Of a stretch of 64,000 bases of DNA, positions 37,484-48,257 are shown in pieces (position 1 is the first letter of the stretch; every line of letters begins with the position of its first letter). The position numbers were made by a program, and so were the translations under genes. Origin of the DNA: Salarias fasciatus (lineage: Eukaryota > Chordata > Actinopteri > Blenniiformes > Blenniidae); assembly GCF_902148845.1 (NCBI RefSeq), contig NC_043758.1, positions 14,515,177 to 14,579,176 on the forward strand, read 5' to 3'. Below the pieces are notes generated by a model. That model did no database searches. It was not told the origin of the DNA and worked only from the letters and a program-made list of their open reading frames with translations.

Positions 37484-37859
37484 ATCTGAAAAGGAAAACC
37501 GAAAAGCAACATAATTTATGTTATTTTACTTGATTCTAACTTGAAAATGGACCAGATTCTCTCGTATTTTCCGTTCCCGGCTGCCTGTGTGGTGCAATCT
37601 GCTCTGTCCAGCTTTACAACTGGCGGTCCACGGCGCACGCAGCTCGCGGAGAAAATAGAGAGGAGCAGAGCGGCCGCGGTCCACGGCACGAGCCGCTACT
37701 CACGTGGCGTTCCCCCGCTCCTCCTGTATGAACCGTCAGATAGGTTAACAGGGGCGCCGATCTGAAAGTCGGTGCACAGCGCTTCCACTTCTGCGTCGGA
37801 AGCGGCGCGTCCTGTGTGAACCAGGCGTTTGTCCCCCCCTGTCGGCAGGCCTGCCCAAC

Positions 37860-38088
37860 TATGTGAAAGACTCCCTATCTGTCAATGATAAAGAATCCTT
37901 TAAGAAATTCCTGGATCCAGACAGTGATCCGTATCTTCACCAAAATTTAATGGGTTCTAAGTTAGCCCAAGACTCACCTTTCCACAAAGTTTCATTGCAA
38001 CCCATCCATTACCTTTTCCGTGATCTTGCTAACAAACCAACCAACAAACCAACAAACCGACATGATTACATAACCTCCTGGCGGAGGT
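37860..38088 (+). mobile_element. LINE 3'-end fragment (RTE-like), degenerate
   Basis: The sequence from the TTCCTGGATCCAGACAGTGA region through AAATTTAATGGGTTCT and AACCAACCAACAAACC to CATAACCTCCTGGCGGAGGT matches what I recognise as the 3' untranslated end of a common fish RTE-type element. No coding part remains. Confidence 0.45.
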
Positions 38089-38355
38089 AAAAAACTGTGT
38101 GGTCTGATTCAGCCAGTAGATGCAGTTCATGCAATTGCCAACTATTAGCAGCCATCAGCAGGAAACGATAAGTTTCCTGGCAATGGGAGCACAGTTTTTC
38201 TGGTTGCAATTCATATTAAAACATGGAGGCCTTTTGCTGAAACACCGCTAAAGGATGGAGAAGAGGAGGAAGAAGACGAACAAATGCACCCGGCCAGCAC
38301 CAGGTGCATAACTGAGAGAATGGGTTGGTGGTCTTTGTGTATGAGGCCAAATCTG

Positions 38356-38357
<2 letters not shown>

Positions 38358-38420
<63 letters not shown>

Positions 38421-38714
38421 CGTGTATGTGTGTGTGTGTGTACGGGTTTTTCTATGCTTGTGGGGACCAAATGTCCCCACAAGGATAGGAAAACCTGGCA
38501 CGATGTGCCTTGTGGGGACATTTTTTCGGTCCCCATAAGGGGAAACAGTATTTTCTTGGCCATGTTGTTGTTACTGACAAAAGGAAAAGTGCAAAAACAT
38601 TTCTTTAGGGTTAGGCTTTGTTTTGGTCTGGGTTAGGGTTAGGGTTAGGGTCAGGGTTAGGAGTTAGACATGAATAGGAGTCAATGGAAGGTCCCCACAA
38701 GGATAGAAATACAA

Positions 38715-38773
<59 letters not shown>

Positions 38774-39048
38774 CTCGTATTTCTATCCTTGTTGGGGCCA
38801 AATGTCCCCACAAGGATAGCAAAACGTGGAACGACGTGCCTTGTGGGGACCTTTTTCCGGTCCTAAGTAGGAGAAACAGTGTTTTCTTGACCATGTTGTT
38901 GTTACTGAAAAAAGTAAAAGTGCAAAAACATTTCTTTAGGGTTAGGCTTTGTTGTGGTGTGGGTTAGGGTTAGGGTTAGGGTCAGGGTTAGGGGCTAGAC
39001 ATGAATGGGAGTCAATGGACGGTCCCCACAAGGATAGAAATACAAGAC

Positions 39049-39083
<35 letters not shown>
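38358..39083 (+). repeat. Tandem pair of TG-flanked elements with TTAGGG runs
   Basis: Two similar blocks (about 38442-38717 and 38773-39052) are each bounded by (TG)n and begin and end with inverted TTCTATCCTTGTGGGGAC-type ends. Each holds several TTAGGG repeats (38632-38663, 38961-38993). Probably one mobile or minisatellite unit duplicated in place. Long Cys-Val and Thr-His frames here are artefacts. Confidence 0.75.
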
Positions 39084-39086
<3 letters not shown>

Positions 39087-39152
39087 TTTTTGTGTATCCT
39101 TTTCAGTGGAATAATTGTGTTGAAGTTTGCATTCAGTGGTGTGTTAATCCAA

Positions 39153-39198
39153 TAGTTTTACCCTACTGATGATGTGCTGTTGCAATAGTAATCCTGCT
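39153..39198 (+). pseudogene. 28S rRNA fragment 1, sense
   Basis: TTTTACCCTACTGATGATGT and TTGCAATAGTAATCCTGCT are highly conserved 28S rRNA sequence near its 3' region. It abuts the antisense fragment 2 without spacer. Confidence 0.75.
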
Positions 39199-39412
39199 AA
39201 CCTGTCTCACGATGGTCTAAACCCAGCTCACGTTCCCTATTGGTGGGTGAAGAATCCAACGCTTGGTGAATTCTGCTTCACAATGATAGGAAGAGCTGAC
39301 ATCGAAGGATCATAAAGCGACGTCGCTATGAACGCTTGGCTGCCACAAGCCAGTTATCCCTGTGGTAATTTTTCTGACACCTCCTGCTTAAAACCCAAAA
39401 AGTCAGAAGGCT
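39199..39412 (-). pseudogene. 28S rRNA fragment 2, antisense
   Basis: On the minus strand this reads the conserved 28S stretch from CTTCTGACTTTTTGGGTTTT through TACCACAGGGATAACTGGCT and GCGTTCATAGCGACGTCGCT to GTGAGACAGGTT. It carries a few mismatches to the universal sequence and lacks an rDNA repeat context, so it is a dispersed copy, not a working gene. Confidence 0.85.
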
Positions 39413-39464
39413 CAATGATAGGGACAGGGCGTGGGTCAAAAATCTTCGGAGTATTCCTTTAAAG
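39413..39464 (+). mobile_element. Solo end of a terminal-inverted-repeat element
   Basis: AAAATCTTCGGAGTATTCCT followed by TTAAA matches the right terminal repeat of the element at 58897-59346. Only this one end is present and it is joined directly to the 28S fragment. Confidence 0.65.
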
Positions 39465-39799
39465 ATATTTGTAAGGACTTCTTTCAATCGCACAGCGCAA
39501 TGTTTCAGGACCCTCCCAGGGATGTCAGCTTCACATGGTTGCTGTAAGGACCTTTTCTACTGGTGTGGTGTGGTCTAGCTGTGGACGAGCTGTGGACACC
39601 CTCGTATTCTCTCTCTTCCTGTCTTTCTGTCCCCCTGGCAAGTCCAGTAATATCATGTACCAGTATTCAAACAAAGCAAAACTATGTAAAAAAAATCATA
39701 ATATCAAAGGCGCTTTACACCTATAAGGTCCTCTTGGAAAATTCAATATATTGTAACACATTAAAGCAGCCAGACCTCCATTCTGCTGTGTTGATGCTG

Positions 39800-39911
39800 G
39801 AAGCAGAATTCATCAAGTGTTGGATTGTTCACCTACTACTAGGAAACGTGAGCTGACAGGAGATAGGGTAGTTTCACCCAACTGATAAAGTGTTGTTGCA
39901 ATAGTAATTCT
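39800..39911 (+). pseudogene. 28S rRNA fragment 3, sense, more decayed
   Basis: AAGCAGAATTCATCAAGTGT and GGATTGTTCACCTACTACTA, then TGTTGTTGCAATAGTAATTC, match the same 28S region as fragments 1 and 2 with more changes and an internal deletion around 39853. Confidence 0.7.
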
Positions 39912-40078
39912 AACACAATCACAAGCATATTTCGTTAGCCTGTGACACAAAATACTGTACATGCTGATCATTGCTGATAAAACAAGGGGAACCTTCTCAC
40001 CTCAGACTTATGGTATAAGCCAGACGATAATGGGAAATAATACAAATGATTGAGCGTGATTGGGAAGACAATTGTAAA

Positions 40079-40702
40079 TACCGTATTTTACGCACTATAA
40101 GGCGCACGTAAAAGCCTGTAATTTTCTCAAAATCCAACAGAGCGCCTTATAATTCGATGCGCCTTTTTTGCGCGAATTACGGTAATCACCCTGACCATAT
40201 GCGCAAATAACCCCTGTTTGCTAAGCTGCTAAGCGAGCTAGTTTAAACAGAACGGAGCACGCACGCGGCTGCACAGCCAGCCGACGTGGGGAGCGGTTGG
40301 ACGCTGGGCGGCAGCATGCACGCTGCGACTCCGAGAACGGCCGGCCCCGCCCGGCAGCTCACCCGCCGGGACGCCGGGAGCGGCTGGCCGGCTGCGGCTG
40401 AGCTGTCGGTGGGTTACTTCACTCAGGAGACCGCAGCTGGCTGAACCCCGCGCTCTGAGCTGCACATCCGTGAAGAGGAGGGATCCTCAGTCAAACTCGC
40501 TCTGATATGTCACTTTACTCACACATTTCAACTGAGAATGTAACCACCGAGACTGCCAATATGTATTTCTCTCATACTATTCTACACATCCTATGCGCCT
40601 TAAAATGTGGTGCGCCCCATGTATGAATTTTTTTTAATAAAAACCATTCATTGACTGTGCGCCTATTAATCCAGTGAGCCTTATAGTGCCGAAAATACGG
40701 TA
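40079..40702. mobile_element. Terminal-inverted-repeat element, about 620 bases
   Basis: The left end TACCGTATTTTACGCACTAT is mirrored by ATAGTGCCGAAAATACGGTA at the right, flanked by TA. A GC-rich interior with short spurious frames. A widespread fish MITE type. Confidence 0.75.
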
Positions 40703-40865
40703 ATTGTTTCATAGCCCTTCAAAATAATTTTATATTTGTTTTCAATTTGTGATTAATAAATAAAAAATGACTTACAATGCCAATTGATGATGTATTATAT
40801 ATAGCTTTTCTTTTTTTTATTTATAGCTTAAGCTATAAATAAAATATGAAAAAAAAGATGATGTA

Positions 40866-40901
40866 TTATTATTATTATTATTATTATTACTATTATTATT
40901 A
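40866..40901. repeat. (ATT)n microsatellite
   Basis: A run of ATT units about 110 bases before gene G's TATA box, with one interruption. Confidence 0.85.
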
Positions 40902-41008
40902 GTCTTTTGAATTGTGCTACCTGACCAATTGGTAAGCCTTTCACTAAGTCATGTGGGAAATGATCAAACCTTCCATGGTGACAGCATTACTTCCTTAATT
41001 TCAGCTGA

Positions 41009-41015
41009 TATAAGG
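41009..41015 (+). promoter_or_regulatory. TATA box of gene G
   Basis: TATAAGG lies 42 bases before the ATG, close to the 39-base spacing in its twin, gene H. Confidence 0.5.
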
Positions 41016-41050
41016 CTCACACCTACATCAAAAAAACAAGCGGTGCAAAC

Positions 41051-44000
41051 ATGCATAGAGCTTTTGTGGTTTTTCTATCTGTACTCCACTTGAATGCAGT
41101 GACCGGCTGTGTGATGCTTGGCAGGTTTGACATGCCGAGCTTGTTTAAGGAGGGTGAAATAATGATCGGAGGCATTTTTCCAGTTCTCAACAAAGAGATT
41201 GGCAGCATTTCAACATTCCAGCAGGAGCCCCGTGGTGTGAACTGTGCCATGTGAGTTTAATTGCATCCAACCTTTCCACAAAGTATTCTGAAATCTTTCT
41301 TTTTTAAAGCTTATTCAAACAAAACCAGTTATTTAATCTTGTATTTCAATCTGATTGCTTTTAGATTTGATCTGCGTGCTTTTCGATGGACTCAAGTCAT
41401 GATATTTGCAATTGAAGAAATAAACCAAGATTCTGCTCTCCTTCCAAATATATCACTTGGCTATCGGATCCAGAACTCCTGTTCATCGCCAACAAACACT
41501 TTACGTGCTGCACTAACCTTAGCAAGTACAGCAGAAAAGATGAAAAACAATTCTTTTTGTCCCCCAAAAATATCTGCTGTCATTGCAGAGGCTGGATCAA
41601 CTCAGTCCTTAGCTGTGGCTGGGATTCTAGGACCATTTCTTGTGCCAGTAGTAAGAAATAATATTTTATTATTAACTCACATGTTTGATAATTTTTTTAA
41701 GTCTTTCTTGCAACCTGTTTTTGTGTTATGTCCTCTTTTCTAGGTGAGTTACTTCTCTACGTGTGCCTGTCTGAGTAACAGGGACAAATATCCTTCTTTT
41801 TTCCGGACTATCCCCAGTGACTACTTTCAGGCAAAAGCTCTGGCAGCTCTGATCAGACATTTCGGCTGGCAGTGGATCGGTGCCATACAGTCAGACAATG
41901 ATTATGGGCGGAACGGGATTCTGGCTTTTACTGAAGAGGTTAAAAGGTTTGGGGTCTGTGTGGCTTTTGTTGGAACGGTTAAACGGACATACGGCTTGGA
42001 TAAAATTTTGAAAGTTGTGAAAATGATCAAAGAGTCAACTGTCAAAGTAATTATGGCTTTTACCCCAGAAGGCGACTTTTCCCCTTTAATGAGAGAGGTG
42101 CTGAAACAGAATATCACAGGTATTCAGTGGATTGCGAGTGAGGCCTGGATAACAGCACCACAGCCCTCTACTCCTGAAATGTACCAAGCTTTTGGGGGAT
42201 CGCTTGGATTTGTGGTGCAAAAGATGGAAATCCCAAATTTAAAACCTTTTCTTACAGCTATCAATCCTTATGCAAACCCAAATGCAGCTTTTGTCAAAGA
42301 TTTCTGGGAGATTATGGTCGGCTGCAGACCAGTTTCACCTGGGATGGACACAGACACTGACACTGAGGCATCAAGTAAAATATGTAATGGAAATGAGACC
42401 TTGGCGAATTCCCAGGATGTGTTCTTTGATGTGACACAGCTCAGAGTGTCCTACAATGTCTATAAAGGTGTTTATGCTGTTGCACGTGCCCTCCATCAGC
42501 TGATATTCTGCAAGTCAGACGGTGAAAGCAACATGCAACCGTGTTTGAATATTTCAGATATTCACCCGAAACAGGTGAGGAATAAAAATAGAAACAATTA
42601 AAACAAGAAACTAGCACATCGATCTGCAAAAGCGCATCAAGCAAATTCTGAAAGCAGTTCTGAACCTTTCATGAAAGTTGTTTTTTTTCTCAGGTCACTG
42701 ATCAACTCCAAAAAGTGAATTTCAGGAATCAGTTTGGGGATGATGTCTTTTTTGATGAGAATGGAGACCCCCCTGCTTCATATGACCTGATCAACTGGCA
42801 GCTGATAAATGGACAGGTGCAACATGTGACCCTGGGCCATTTTTCTTCTTCAGTGAATGGTGACCACAAACTCAGCATCAAGGAGGATGAAATAGTGTGG
42901 AGGACCGGAAAAATGGTGCTAATAGAATTTATCTAAATGGAATGCTTCTGTCCACTTTGTGTCATGTCACATGGAAATGTTACATAATCTCTCTTTTTCT
43001 CCTCAGGTACCCACTGCTCTCTGCTCTGATATTTGTCCAGTAGGAACCAGAAAAGCTCAAATTAAGGGAAAACCCACTTGTTGTTTTGACTGTATACCAT
43101 GTGCTGATGGAACTATAGCCAACACAACAGGTAACAACTCAAACACATTTAAAGTGTCCCATATTCAAGTGAATATAGAGAATCCAATATACTGAACTAT
43201 GATATCCTCTACACACTTTCTACAACCATAATTTCAAAAAATATACCACACATATTCTCTTCTTTTCTCAACAGGTGCCTCAGACTGCACACCCTGTCCA
43301 CAGGAGTACTGGTCTAATGAGAGGAAAAATGAGTGTGTTCCTAAAACTATTGAGTTCCTGACATATCATGAACCTCTGGGAATAGCTATCACAGTAGTGT
43401 CCCTGCTTGGGGCCCTGCTGTCACTCGCCACAACTGTGCTCTTTATCCACTACAGGGAAACTCCCATCATAAAGGCCAGCAACACAGAGCTCAGCTGTTT
43501 CTTGCTGTTCTCTCTCTTTCTGTGTTTCCTGTGTCCGCTCACTTTCATTGGCAGACCGACAGTTCTGACCTGTATGCTGCGCCACACGGCTTTTGGTGTG
43601 ACTTTTGCATTTTGTAACTCTTGTGTTTTGGGGAAAACTATTGTTGTTGTCACAGCATTTAAAGCCAGTGTTCCTGGAAGCAAATTAGCAGGAAAGTTTG
43701 GTCCCGCTCAGCAACGGATCATCGTGTGTTCCTGCACTTTGATCCAAATACTGATATGTGTTCTGTGGCTGAAGTTAAACCCACCCTTTCCTGATATGGT
43801 TTTCAGGTACAGTAACAAGAAGATCGTTTTAGAATGTAACCCGGGCTCCGAGGCTGCTTTCTACTCAGTTTTGGGCTACATAGGAATCCTTGCTATCATC
43901 TGCTTGGCTCTGGCTTTTCTCGCAAGAAAGTTACCCGACAACTTTAATGAAGCCAAATTCATCACATTCAGTATGCTGATATTCTGTGCTGTGTGGATCA

Positions 44001-44173
44001 CCTTCATCCCTGCGTATATCAGCTCTCCTGGGAAGTTCACTGTCGCAGTGGAAACATTTGCGATTTTGTCTTCAGCATTTGGATTATTCGTCAGCATCTT
44101 TGCACCTAAATGTTACATCATATTGTGGAAGCCAGAGAAAAATACAAAGAAACATGTCATGGGAAAAGTTTAG
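41051..44173 (+). CDS. Gene G: OlfC receptor, twin of gene H, intact
   Basis: Exons 41051-41250, 41365-41650, 41744-42574, 42694-42915, 43007-43130 and 43275-44173 give 853 residues. The leader [19 protein letters not shown] is followed by the flytrap domain ([53 protein letters not shown]), the NCD3G linker and a 7TM exon ([42 protein letters not shown]). From just before exon 4 to near the stop it is almost base-for-base gene H, including introns 4 and 5, but exons 1-2 differ clearly. A small acidic run ([11 protein letters not shown]) near residue 369 is longer than in H. AATAAA sits only a few bases after the stop (44178), which is unusually close. The exon 4 donor ATG|gtgcta was chosen because it keeps phase 0. 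Confidence 0.9.
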
Positions 44174-44721
44174 CTGCAATAAAGACATTTAGTAGGTTTT
44201 GAATATGGTGGAGTGAATCTTTGTTTTTTTTTTTTGTTTTTTTTCAGAAATACACATTGTATTGATTATATATTTTGTTATACAAGTAAAGTAATATGGT
44301 GTGATCCTGTGTATGACTGTGGACAACAAAACAAGCATAGTAGGCTATGCTCCTCACTCTCAGGGTTTCTCTATGGAGTTCCTTTATTTTCAGTGAATAA
44401 GCAAAAAAAAAAAAAAAAAAATCCTTTACAGGAGACAAAACCTAGAAATTCAGAATCAGAAACTTCAGTCACTACCTCCAGTACAGCCACTCCTGTTTTG
44501 AACGTCTTTTTTTTTTTTTTTGCCACAGTTAAAGTAATGAGATCTCACTGAATTAGCAGCCCAGTAGATATGTGTGAACATTTTTCTATGCCATGAGGAG
44601 CTTTCTAAATACTAAAGAGCAGAGATGTGAGTCAGGGAGCTGTGGCTTTTCACTGCTGACTTTGTAAATATACCGGGCTCTGTTTTTCGGAGACCAAGCG
44701 CAAGAGTTGAACCGACTCTAT

Positions 44722-45207
44722 TACCCCTTTCCCACTGCCTGCAGAGGCGGGTCTAGCCACCTGCTGGCGAGCCGCGTCGCTGCGTTTTCCCGCGCTGATG
44801 GTGTCCCACGTTGATGACATCATCAGCGCGACGGAGCAAAGCGAAAGTAAACAATGCAGCGAAACACAGTCCCCGTTATCTGTAGACAAGTCTTCCCCAC
44901 GGATCAAGAGAAGCTTTCTGGTCTCCTTATCTTGCCAATGCTGGGTCATGTTGACGAAGGATATCTCACGCTGTGTCCAGAAACAACGCCTAGTGCGCTA
45001 ACGTAGCCGCGCTGCATCGACGTCATCATGTAAGTTCCCGGATGTGTCCCTCCCACTAAAAGCCGATAGAAAGCTGACCTGGTAAATTCCCGGGTCGATT
45101 GCAGGGTCGAACGACCCGGGTTGAAATGCCAAAGCCCTTTCCCACTGCCATGAAGAGCCAATTGTTAACGGGTTTAAATGGGTTTTTTGGCCAGTGGGAA
45201 AGGGGTA
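44722..45207. mobile_element. Terminal-inverted-repeat element, about 490 bases
   Basis: TACCCCTTTCCCACTG on the left is mirrored by CAGTGGGAAAGGGGTA on the right. No transposase frame. Confidence 0.7.
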
Positions 45208-45913
45208 TATGCCTCACCTGCACCACGCCAATGGGGTGCATTCAGGGCATTTTGCAATTTTCGTGCATGGCACAGTCTTTGGTGGCTGAGCATGCAGGCC
45301 ATTGTCTCTCCCACCAGCACAAGTGGGAAAGAGGGAAAAGAGAAGGCGTGACTGTGTTTAACAGAGTTGAGTTTAAACTTCACCAATCAAATGAATGCCT
45401 CTATAATTTCTATAATAATCAAACATAACAATCACATCAAATCTGAGAGGTCCAAGCTTGCAGTATATTTGGCAATGCGACCTCCATCGGTTCATAATGA
45501 AAACACAGCCTGGGAGGAAGTTCCATATGTTGTCAATCAAGTTTGCCCAGATACTCTGAGAACCTGCTGCCCAGTGTAAAAAAATGGTTCAATGATCTAA
45601 ATAGAAAGGAGAAAAAAAAAATAGCAGTCAAAGCAAAGAAGGCACATGATGGCCACCGGGGGCGTTTCCTTCACCAGCCTGAGCTCAGGGAGGACATCTC
45701 CTGACTCCTGACACACAAAACCAAAGATGTAAATATGCTTGATTAACTGTTTTTTTGCAACATAGCTAGCTTCTGCATTCAATCTCATTAGATGAAACCA
45801 AGCAGAAGGAGGATGGGAGGAGGTGGTTGGTGGCCGAGGAGGGGGGAGACCTGGGGCCAGAGGAGGTGGTGGGTACAGGGAGACGGTGCCTCACGGAACA
45901 GAGAGGAAGGAGA
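45208..45913. other. Intergenic, nothing recognised
   Basis: No gene or clear repeat seen. A purine-rich stretch at about 45805-45910 precedes the second mariner. Confidence 0.5.
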
Positions 45914-46861
45914 TACGAGCGCGTACCCAAAAGAATCCGGAAATTGACTGTAACTTTTTATTTCTGACATTTCTAAATAAAACATCACCGTCGCCTTCAA
46001 AATAGTCTCCATCCGCATTAATGCAGCGCTCCAGCCGTGTCTCCCGCTTCACGAATGCGTCGTCAGACCCGTGTGTAATTGTGCCATTTTTTTGCCGGCT
46101 GCGATTTTTCTGTCACCTCCTCCACATCTGCAAACCGCCGTCCCTTCATCTCTTTCTTCAACTTGGGGAACAAGAAAAAGTCACTCGAGGCTACATCTGG
46201 CGAATAAGGCGGATGGGAGAGGAGATTCATCTCATTCTTCTCCAGAAACTGTGTGCCGCGCAGCGCCGTGTCCGCTGGCGCTCTGTGGTGGTGGATCAAC
46301 CGGGCTCCACTCCGCCACTACGTGGGCCACTTCCTCCTCACATCCTCACGGAGCCGTCTGAGGACTTCCATGTAGTAGTCCTGATTTACAGTCTGACCTG
46401 GAGGGACAGACTCGCTGTGGACGATACCCTGGACAGCGAAGAAGCAGCTCAGCATTGTTTTCATGGCTGAGCGGCCCTAACGCGCGGACATCTGGCCCTT
46501 TTTAAACCACCCGAACCACTCATGGACCTGAGTCTTCCCCAGAGCATCATCCTTGTAGGCTTGCTGCAACAAGGTGAGTGTTTCTGCTGCTGTTTTTTTC
46601 CCAGCAAAAAGCAGAATTTAATGTTTGCGCGCTGCTCTGGCTTCCCAGTCAATGTCGCCATTTTGGAAAAAATCGCAGACCACCTCTGCACTCTGTTACT
46701 ATAAATAGCGCCTGACAGGCGTCAGTGTAACTCTGGGAGCTCAGATTTCTCACAGATGTGCATGAGGCTTACCTGCAGCACATCTGACGGCCAGAAGTCG
46801 GAACTCATTATTATTATTGTTTTCTGACCAAATTCCGGTTTCTTTTGGGTACCCCCTCGTA
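45914..46861 (-). mobile_element. Mariner transposon copy 2, internally deleted
   Basis: The ends GTACCCAAAAGAATCCGGAA (left) and CCGGTTTCTTTTGGGTAC (right) are inverted repeats flanked by TA. Minus-strand frames give AYKDDALGKTQVHEWF and FKKGQMSA, then after a jump KTMLSCFFAVQGIVHSE, VPPGQTVNQDYYMEVLRR, HHHRAPADTAL and YSPDVASSDFFLFPKLK. The second catalytic Asp reads His. The same region is missing as in copy 1, and the length is nearly equal (about 948 against 947 bases). Confidence 0.8.
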
Positions 46862-48210
46862 CATTTACATAAAAATGACTTGCTTGAGTGATTTTGTGTA
46901 TTTTTAATGTCACTAAGTAAATCGAAGCCAAAACATGTATAAACAGTAGGCTAATACTCACATTTAAGGACACACCTGTGCAGCCAGGTGTTCTCTCCTC
47001 TCCCGTGCTCACTGCAGGTCTGCCAGCCAAACTACAACTACAATGGGTGCACTTAACCTTCTCTGATGATCAACCAGTTTGAACCTGGCGAGCTTTCAGC
47101 ACACCTTCCGTGCTGTGTGTTGTGGAATTTTTGGTGATACAGAGCCAAAGATGACGAGTCAAGGTGTTGACGCTGCACAAGGAGAGTTTATTCAGGATTG
47201 CAGAGGAAACACACACAGATCAGCTGATCGAGAGCGAGGCTGCTGCTCCGAAGAGGAATCAACCCAGCTCTGGCATGACTTCCGGAGATGCCAGATTATA
47301 TCTTACGCGAGAATAACAAGTGGAGACAAACAGGGCGGCCTTGCATATGTCACTGTGTTCCTGAAACCTTGGAACAAAGCATCATTCCATATCACTGTGT
47401 TTTGGCATGAAATTGTCACTGCACCAACCTAAATCTGTCTACACCTAATCACAGCAACAAATGTGAGCACACAAGCTGGGTATCACGTTATGATCATTTT
47501 ATTTATGCAAAGACCTTTGTCAATAGAATTGAATGCACTGGGGGATAAGTGGGTCCTCATCCAAGATGGTGGTCATATTGATATGCCAGCTCCTCAATAC
47601 ACAAAAGGTCACAGGTGCTGGACGTGAAGCAGCAGCAGTCCTCTATTACAGATGGATCGCTGTTCTTTACCATGGCTGGAAAACAGAGGAAGTCAATCAA
47701 GTCTGCATTCATCTGAAACTCAAAGCAAGTGCTTCAGGTCATGATGGTTGATGTAAAATCACCTTCATCAAGAGTTGCACCAATCAGAAGCTGTGGGATA
47801 GAGGTTCATGCTGTCATAAAAACATGTTGTGAAAATTGTGTCCTATCTGCAACCAAATATGCAAAGCTGTGCCAATCTTGTGTCAACGGCTGATTTTAAA
47901 CAACATGCTTAATCTTAAAAATAGTATTAACAACAACAGCAACAAAAGCAATAAAAATTATAGGGATGGAACTTTAAGGTGGTGGTTTCAATGAATTATT
48001 TACATAAACATACAATATCTTAAAAACATTGGTTCGAATAAATTTATGAAATTGTTTCATGGCATATCTGTGCACAAAACTGAATTTGTGTTTTCGAAAT
48101 AAATTATTCAGTTTTCTCAATTGTGCCAAACACATGAATCTGAGACTGCTATGCCCCAAGGGAAAAAAAAAACAACCTTTCATCATGAAATCACACCTGC
48201 CTTCATCAGC
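46862..48210. other. Intergenic before gene H, nothing recognised
   Basis: Contains moderately GC-rich DNA at about 47090-47450 and then AT-rich sequence. No receptor exon relic and no repeat I can name. Confidence 0.5.
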
Positions 48211-48218
48211 GCAGCAGC

Positions 48219-48226
48219 TATAAAAG
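48219..48226 (+). promoter_or_regulatory. TATA box of gene H
   Basis: TATAAAAG lies 39 bases before the ATG. Confidence 0.6.
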
Positions 48227-48257
48227 CTGTGTGTGCATTAGATCATGTGGCACCAAC

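Noticed and set aside
38211-38967. Frames of Cys-Val or Thr-His repeats
   Set aside because: Translations of (TG)n microsatellite, not genes.
47090-47450. Possible solo long terminal repeat
   Set aside because: No paired ends, target duplication or primer-site context could be made out, so no element is claimed.
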